The translations under genes were made by a program, and so were the position numbers. A stretch of DNA of 63,354 bases, taken from NCBI GenBank assembly GCA_946482575.1, contig CAMLRZ010000004.1:1-63354 (forward strand), given 5' to 3'. Below are positions 60,034-63,354 of the stretch, in pieces. The notes beneath the pieces are model-generated. The model had not been told where the DNA came from. It saw only the letters and a program-made list of their open reading frames with translations, and did no database searches. Each line of letters begins with the position of its first letter. The stretch's first letter is position 1. The DNA comes from an uncultured Candidatus Saccharibacteria bacterium. GTDB lineage: Bacteria > Patescibacteria > Saccharimonadia > Saccharimonadales > UBA4665.

Positions 60034-60276
60034 ATGACCGCATTGCATCGCAATCGCGGACACCTCCTGGTGATACTGCTCGGCGTGTTGATTGGCACCT
60101 TGGGTGCCGGTCTTCGTTCGGCAGGAATTAGCCCCACCGATTGCCTAGTCTTCTCGGCGGTCTTCGGTTGCCTCCTAGGCGCTGTTTGGCAGCGGCCAGG
60201 ACCGGGCCTTGCCGGGTCGCTTGCAGCTTTCGGGCTGTGGGGCTATGTAGTACCGTACGTCATCCAACTGACCTGA
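60034..60276 (+). CDS. Array protein 5a, three-helix mini membrane protein
   Basis: An 80-residue protein beginning 5 bases after the 5' element, which acts as its ribosome site. Helices at about 10-28, 35-50 and 58-79; Gly-x-x-x-Gly spacing in helix 1 (GVLIGTLGAG) could allow packing. N-terminus MTALHRNRGH is basic. Function unknown. Confidence 0.7.
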   Translation: MTALHRNRGHLLVILLGVLIGTLGAGLRSAGISPTDCLVFSAVFGCLLGAVWQRPGPGLAGSLAAFGLWGYVVPYVIQLT

Positions 60277-60289
60277 TCGGAAGGAACTC

Positions 60290-60517
60290 ATGAATACTCT
60301 GTGGCGAAAGCGACTGTTCATGGTCGTAATCGACGGCCTGGCAGGAATGGGCGCAGCGGGCATAAGCCACGCAACCGGGCTCTCGCAGGGCGTAACGGCA
60401 ATCGCAGCTCTTCTGGTTGTGATCATCGCAAGTGGGTCACTCAAGGAGCCGGTACGCGCCCACGCCCTCCTGTGCTTCTGCTTCGCGTGCCTCGGCCTGA
60501 CGGTCGTTCGTCTCTGA
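60290..60517 (+). CDS. Array protein 5b, three-helix mini membrane protein
   Basis: A 75-residue protein, starting after GGAAGGA. Helices at about 9-27, 32-49 and 56-74 with inner loop KEPVRAH; helix 3 is Cys-rich (LLCFCFACLG). Basic N-terminus MNTLWRKR. Function unknown. Confidence 0.69.
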   Translation: MNTLWRKRLFMVVIDGLAGMGAAGISHATGLSQGVTAIAALLVVIIASGSLKEPVRAHALLCFCFACLGLTVVRL

Positions 60518-60532
60518 CAGAGAGGTGACAGT

Positions 60533-60760
60533 ATGCAGTCCTCGCCGCGATCCAAATCCGTCCTTGTGGTGATCATCTGCCTGTTGACAGGTATAGGCAC
60601 CGCGGTTCTGGCTCACAGTTACAACACGATAACCCCGTTCTTCGTGAGCGTGGGAGCCGTGCTGATCCTGTGTGCCGGCACTCGCCGCAACCCCTTCGCC
60701 GGGATGTTCTGGCACGGCATCGCTGCCAGCATCACCATATACATCCTGCTGTACGCCTGA
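60533..60760 (+). CDS. Array protein 5c, three-helix mini membrane protein
   Basis: A 75-residue protein, 15 bases after 5b, behind GAGAGGTGA. Helices at about 8-27, 33-50 and 56-74, inner loop TRRNP. Same length and spacing as 5b but little sequence identity, so any common origin is old. Function unknown. Confidence 0.69.
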   Translation: MQSSPRSKSVLVVIICLLTGIGTAVLAHSYNTITPFFVSVGAVLILCAGTRRNPFAGMFWHGIAASITIYILLYA

Positions 60761-60785
60761 CACGCACGCTGAAGTGCTCAAGGTC

Positions 60786-60842
60786 GAGATCGGCTGCCAG
60801 ATCGCGCGTCTGCGCAGCCGATCTCACTCCTCCTTCTCAAAG
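60786..60842 (+). other. Cassette 5 3' RNA module
   Basis: GAGATCGGCTGC pairs with GCAGCCGATCTC (12 base pairs), inner GCGC-GTCT-GCGC. Then ACTC-CTCCTTCTCAAAG, which matches the 5' element CTTTGAGAAGGAG-C-GAGT with one bulged base. Confidence 0.76.
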
Positions 60843-60867
60843 CACCACCCCCCCAAAAAATGTATCC

Positions 60868-60891
60868 ATCCACCATGTAGGTGGATTTTTT
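60868..60891 (+). terminator. Cassette 5 terminator
   Basis: ATCCACC-ATGTA-GGTGGAT with T-run. Confidence 0.88.
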
Positions 60892-60904
60892 ATTAGTTTT
60901 ATTA

Positions 60905-60963
60905 TATAATTACGTGGTTCTGTCGAGAGTCGATGTGAACAAGATCTTTGAGAAGGAGCTGTA
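60905..60963 (+). promoter_or_regulatory. Cassette 6 promoter and 5' element
   Basis: TATAAT box, same GTTC...GAAC hairpin as cassette 4, then CTTTGAGAAGGAG-C-TGTA, which also sets the ribosome site. Confidence 0.77.
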
Positions 60964-61202
60964 TGAAAGGCCTGCGCACATACGTTGTCCTGGGCTTTTG
61001 CCTGGGCGTCGTTACCGCTACCGCCGGATTTACGTCAGTCCCTCGTCCTGTATTCATCGGGACCATCATCGCTGTTGCAGCCCTGTACGTTGTAGCTCCC
61101 CGCGCCCGCGACACCATGCTGAAATTCAGCGTCGGCATCGGCGCGTGGGTCATAGGGTCATTCGTGACGCTCAACTGGCTGCTGCCGCCGAGCATGCGCT
61201 AA
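60963..61202 (+). CDS. Array protein 6a, three-helix mini membrane protein
   Basis: A 79-residue protein from ATG at MKGLRTY, directly behind GAAGGAGCTGT. A TTG further up lies inside the conserved element and is rejected. Helices at about 6-24, 29-45 and 52-73, inner loop APRARDTMLK. Function unknown. Confidence 0.7.
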   Translation: MKGLRTYVVLGFCLGVVTATAGFTSVPRPVFIGTIIAVAALYVVAPRARDTMLKFSVGIGAWVIGSFVTLNWLLPPSMR

Positions 61203-61218
61203 TCACCGAAAGGTACGC

Positions 61219-61458
61219 ATGAACACACGGAAAACCATAGTCCAAGTGCTGGGGATGTTCGCAGGCAGTCTGGCTGCTGGTGCCTATCTGGCAACGCTGA
61301 GCTTGCTCATCCTGTGCATCCTGGTGCTGATGGCATTCCTGCTCGGGCTACTACGCGAAGTCCCCAGCAAGTACGGTCTGGCAGTCATCAGCGGTCTGGC
61401 CTTCGGCGCAGGCATCGCCTCGTACCTAGGCTGGGCCACTCCCGCCCTCATGTACTGA
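61219..61458 (+). CDS. Array protein 6b, three-helix mini membrane protein
   Basis: A 79-residue protein behind GAAAGGT. Helices at about 7-25, 27-46 and 52-72 with almost no outer loop between the first two; inner loop REVPSK. Basic N-terminus MNTRKT. Function unknown. Confidence 0.69.
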   Translation: MNTRKTIVQVLGMFAGSLAAGAYLATLSLLILCILVLMAFLLGLLREVPSKYGLAVISGLAFGAGIASYLGWATPALMY

Positions 61459-61474
61459 CACCTCGCTGAAGTCA

Positions 61475-61545
61475 GAAGTGGCTGCGCTCCGCTCCGTGCG
61501 TTCTCGCGCAGCCACTTCGCCTTCGCCTTACACTCCTTCTCAAAG
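61475..61545 (+). other. Cassette 6 3' RNA module
   Basis: GAAGTGGCTGCGC pairs with GCGCAGCCACTTC (13 base pairs); the inner part is identical to cassette 2. Then TACA-CTCCTTCTCAAAG, matching this cassette's own CTTTGAGAAGGAG-C-TGTA. Confidence 0.78.
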
Positions 61546-61567
61546 TCCCTCATCTCAAAAATATACG

Positions 61568-61591
61568 CAACGCCTGACGCGTTGTTTTTTT
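61568..61591 (+). terminator. Cassette 6 terminator
   Basis: CAACGC-CTGAC-GCGTTG with a seven-T run. Confidence 0.88.
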
Positions 61592-61604
61592 GTGTTTTTT
61601 ATTG

Positions 61605-61657
61605 TATAGTTGGCGCATCAACCGAGAGTCGGTTCGATAGATCTTTGAGAAGGAGGT
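61605..61657 (+). promoter_or_regulatory. Cassette 7 promoter and 5' element
   Basis: TATAGT box, AACCGA-GAG-TCGGTT hairpin, CTTTGAGAAGGAGGT (61643-61657); nearly 60 bases identical to cassette 3. The element is followed by CCTTGCTCC, which can fold onto GGAG. Confidence 0.78.
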
Positions 61658-61698
61658 CCTTGCTCCTCTGCACATCAACGCCCGAAAGGCAGACTAGT

Positions 61699-61971
61699 AT
61701 GGCCAAGAAAAATCCGGGGCGAGTAGCCGTGTGGCTACTCGTATTCGCTGCGCTGGCCGGGGTCATTTCCGGGGTTGTGGGCACGTCGCTGGGCGATGCC
61801 GGAAACACAGCACTCACCGCCTTTGGAATGCTCATCGTCATACAGGTGACCGCGTTTGCAGTATTCACTGTTATGCGCGAGCACACCCTGGCTCGGTCAA
61901 TGGTGCTCCTGGCAAGCCTTGTGTTTGCCCTGACCAACATGACCACCATGCTCTTCGTCGGTCCCTCCTAG
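61699..61971 (+). CDS. Array protein 7a, three-helix mini membrane protein
   Basis: A 90-residue protein starting at MAKKNPGR behind CGAAAGG, 42 bases after the 5' element, so that element is not its ribosome site. Helices at about 9-28, 38-58 and 65-87. The outer loop SLGDAGN is acidic. Function unknown. Confidence 0.69.
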   Translation: MAKKNPGRVAVWLLVFAALAGVISGVVGTSLGDAGNTALTAFGMLIVIQVTAFAVFTVMREHTLARSMVLLASLVFALTNMTTMLFVGPS

Positions 61972-62002
61972 CATCTCGCGCCGTTCCCCAAAGGGGGCTG
62001 CA

Positions 62003-62242
62003 GTGATCAAGTACTTGTTCGGCTCGCTGCTGGCTGGCGTGCTGGGATACCTCTGCGCCATCGGTGGAAATGGAAGCAATGGCTGGATTCAACTGGCGTG
62101 CATCGTTGCGCTAAGTGGCATTTGCGGCATGGCCATCGGCCTGGTCGCGTACAGGCATAAACACATCATGACGCTCTACACCACAGTGTTCACACTGGGA
62201 GTCGTGGCCAACATTGTGGCGACTCAGGTCCAGGGTGCGTGA
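62003..62242 (+). CDS. Array protein 7b, three-helix mini membrane protein
   Basis: A 79-residue protein from GTG behind AAAGGGGG. Helices at about 5-22, 27-48 and 54-75, inner loop YRHKH. The outer loop GGNGSNGW is Gly/Asn-rich. Function unknown. Confidence 0.67.
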   Translation: MIKYLFGSLLAGVLGYLCAIGGNGSNGWIQLACIVALSGICGMAIGLVAYRHKHIMTLYTTVFTLGVVANIVATQVQGA

Positions 62243-62254
62243 CGTACGATGGCC

Positions 62255-62315
62255 ATGGTGGCTGCCCCACTGCACAGTCGTGCACAGCCACCATCCATCA
62301 ACTTCCTTCTCAAAG
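62255..62315 (+). other. Cassette 7 3' RNA module
   Basis: ATGGTGGCTG pairs with CAGCCACCAT, inner TGCAC-AGTC-GTGCA. Then ACTTCCTTCTCAAAG (62301-62315), complementary to the 15-base 5' element with one G-U pair. Confidence 0.76.
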
Positions 62316-62334
62316 CACCACCCAAAATATGAAG

Positions 62335-62358
62335 ACCACGCTGATACGTGGTTTTTTT
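62335..62358 (+). terminator. Cassette 7 terminator
   Basis: ACCACG-CTGATA-CGTGGT plus T-run. Confidence 0.87.
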
Positions 62359-62371
62359 GTGGCCAACATTA

Positions 62372-62420
62372 TATAATTCGTTCAACTATCCGTGGAGTTA
62401 GTTGATCTTTGAGAAGGGAG
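62372..62420 (+). promoter_or_regulatory. Cassette 8 promoter and 5' element
   Basis: TATAAT box, hairpin CAACTA/TAGTTG with inner TCC/GGA, then CTTTGAGAAGGGAG, carrying one extra G compared with the others. Confidence 0.74.
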
Positions 62421-62425
62421 CTCAG

Positions 62426-62695
62426 ATGGCCAACAACGAAGACCCCACCAAAATACCGCCTCTCATGACGCTCGTCGGAGGTGTATCGGGTGGTATTGTT
62501 GGCAGTGGCTACCACACGGTCTATGTGCGGTACACCGGTGACGCCAGTCACAACCCCGTAGGCATGTTCATTCCGGTGATCATGCTAGCGCTGGGATTCT
62601 GGTTCATCACCTGGACCGTCCGCAAGCCGCTACTCAGCTGGTTCCCCGTAGCATTCTCGGTGTTCTGCTTTGGACTGGGCGGGATACTGCTCTAA
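62426..62695 (+). CDS. Array protein 8, three-helix mini membrane protein
   Basis: An 89-residue protein from ATG at MANNEDP, 5 bases after GGGAG. Helices at about 14-30, 44-62 and 68-88, inner loop TVRKP. N-terminus is acidic and outer loop longer (YTGDASHNP). Single-gene cassette with about 110 bases of untranslated sequence before the 3' stem, in which a GTCTGC/GCAGAC pairing is visible but no further gene. Confidence 0.69.
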   Translation: MANNEDPTKIPPLMTLVGGVSGGIVGSGYHTVYVRYTGDASHNPVGMFIPVIMLALGFWFITWTVRKPLLSWFPVAFSVFCFGLGGILL

Positions 62696-62808
62696 CCTGT
62701 AACTCAAGAGCACGCGACGCCGCCTCGTACACCACCGAACACTATTGTTGCAAGACACTTTGGCGTCTGCCCCAGATTAAACCCCGGCTCATGCGAGCAG
62801 ACATTGGT

Positions 62809-62857
62809 AGGGCAGCGCTCGAACGCACAATCTCGGCTGCTGCCCTCCCCTTCTCAA
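62809..62857 (+). other. Cassette 8 3' RNA module
   Basis: AGGGCAGC pairs with GCTGCCCT. Then CTCCCCTTCTCAA (62845-62857), which has extra C matching this cassette's extra G, though AAAG is replaced by ATTAAC. Confidence 0.66.
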
Positions 62858-62877
62858 TTAACCCTTCTGTGATCCTG

Positions 62878-62901
62878 ATCCACTACAATAGTGGATTTTT
62901 T
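62878..62901 (+). terminator. Cassette 8 terminator
   Basis: ATCCACTA-CAA-TAGTGGAT with T-run. Confidence 0.9.
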
Positions 62902-62914
62902 ACTGGGTACCGAC

Positions 62915-62959
62915 TATACTTTGCGCATCAGTTACCAAACTGACGGTCTTTGAGAAGGA
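62915..62959 (+). promoter_or_regulatory. Cassette 9 promoter and 5' element
   Basis: TATACT box, hairpin TCAGTT-ACCA-AACTGA (62928-62943), then CTTTGAGAAGGA. The 3' partner lies beyond the window. Confidence 0.7.
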
Positions 62960-62990
62960 AACACGCTTCTACTGCAATGCAGGAGAGATT

Positions 62991-63242
62991 ATGCGCATCG
63001 GTGCAACCCTTGGCTACTTTGCACAGCTGGCAATCAGCGCAATCGCTGGGGTCTACGTGACTGCATACGGCTTTGGAGTCGTGGTGGTGACAGCCGTGGT
63101 GGCATACGGCCTGAGCCTACTGGGCGTTAACATTCTGGGTTCAAACCGGGTGGTAAAGCTGGTGGTCTTTGTCTTCAGCGCCATGGTCGCTATCCACTAC
63201 GGCTGGACCATACCCGCCCGCTACTACGTCGTCATCCGCTAA
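62991..63242 (+). CDS. Array protein 9a, three-helix mini membrane protein
   Basis: An 83-residue protein behind AGGAGAG, again separate from the conserved element. Helices at about 6-25, 27-47 and 55-73, followed by a short basic tail ARYYVVIR, unusual because most members end at the third helix. Function unknown. Confidence 0.68.
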   Translation: MRIGATLGYFAQLAISAIAGVYVTAYGFGVVVVTAVVAYGLSLLGVNILGSNRVVKLVVFVFSAMVAIHYGWTIPARYYVVIR

Positions 63243-63259
63243 CCCCAAAAGAGGTGTGT

Positions 63260-63354
63260 ATGAAAAAGAGTCGCATTCGCGCAGAGGCCCTGGTGGTCAT
63301 TGCGTGGGCCGTGGGAGGCTCCATGGCCGCGAACATCACGCAGCAGAACCACCT
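63260..63354 (+). CDS. Array protein 9b, partial
   Basis: Reading frame from ATG behind AGAGGTG with basic start MKKSRIRAE and the beginning of a first hydrophobic helix (ALVVIAWAVGGSMAA). It is cut by the window end, so length is unknown; the start resembles other array proteins. Confidence 0.6.
   Translation, partial: MKKSRIRAEALVVIAWAVGGSMAANITQQNH

Noticed and set aside
55236..63354. Integron-type gene cassette array
   Set aside because: No attC-type GTTRRRY core pairs and no integrase; GTTAGCC and GTTAACC near the leaders do not fit the consensus, and each unit has its own promoter and terminator, unlike integron cassettes.
55236..63354. CRISPR array
   Set aside because: Repeats are far apart, enclose protein-coding frames, and differ at 5' and 3' ends. 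No cas genes are present.
1..63354. Recoded genetic code (UGA as Gly, as in SR1 or Gracilibacteria)
   Set aside because: Many genes end in TGA at family-appropriate positions, and no conserved protein needs to read through TGA.

Overview
The window looks like part of a Candidate Phyla Radiation chromosome, most likely Candidatus Saccharibacteria (TM7). This is inferred from gene content and style: compact genes, standard code with TGA as stop, near-leaderless promoters, a full type IV pilus locus, RNase J, FtsK, and an rpsF-ssb-rpsR cluster without rplI beside it. A heme O synthase gene suggests an aerobic-type terminal oxidase, as in environmental members of the group. No taxonomic marker such as 16S rRNA is present, so the assignment is inference.

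Layout. 1-12 kb: the end of an NrdR-like repressor, a processive GT2 glycosyltransferase with a small membrane partner, tRNA-Gly and tRNA-Thr, ctaB, a DHA2 efflux pump, a 3 kb islet with a KAP-family NTPase inserted at tRNA-Asp, a parvulin-type foldase, a PH-domain membrane protein, tRNA-Arg, ndk and a Xer-type recombinase. 12-29.6 kb: a leftward type IV pilus locus (pilM, pilN-like, pilO-like, a small membrane protein, pilB, pilT, pilC, major pilin, a 1187-residue repeat surface protein, pilD and four minor-pilin-like genes) behind two genes for a secreted protein and a TPR protein. 29.7-55.1 kb: a MarR regulator with a divergent drug exporter, ychF, a Crp/Fnr regulator with a self-overlapping operator candidate, tlyA, a serine beta-lactamase-like protein, efp, rpsR-ssb-rpsF, a PP2C phosphatase with a LysM-like end, ftsK, RNase J, an atypical family-4 uracil-DNA glycosylase, rpsO-pnp, a DUF397 protein and truB.

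From about 55.23 kb to the end of the window composition changes sharply to GC-rich coding DNA, and the sequence becomes a tandem array of nine transcription units (the last cut by the window end). Each has the same plan: a -10 box, a hairpin at the predicted RNA 5' end, a nearly invariant element with core TTTGAGAAGGA, one to six genes for 75-95 residue proteins with three predicted membrane helices, a covarying 3' stem (GGCTGC/GCAGCC type), a segment that is the reverse complement of that unit's own 5' element, and a hairpin-plus-T terminator directly in front of the next unit's promoter. The 5' and 3' elements match each other cassette by cassette, including variant bases, which points to a real 5'-3' RNA pairing. 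The hairpin plus CTCTTTGAGAA also resembles the boxB-boxA order of rRNA antitermination leaders. I recognise none of the proteins. This array is the strongest candidate for an undescribed system here.
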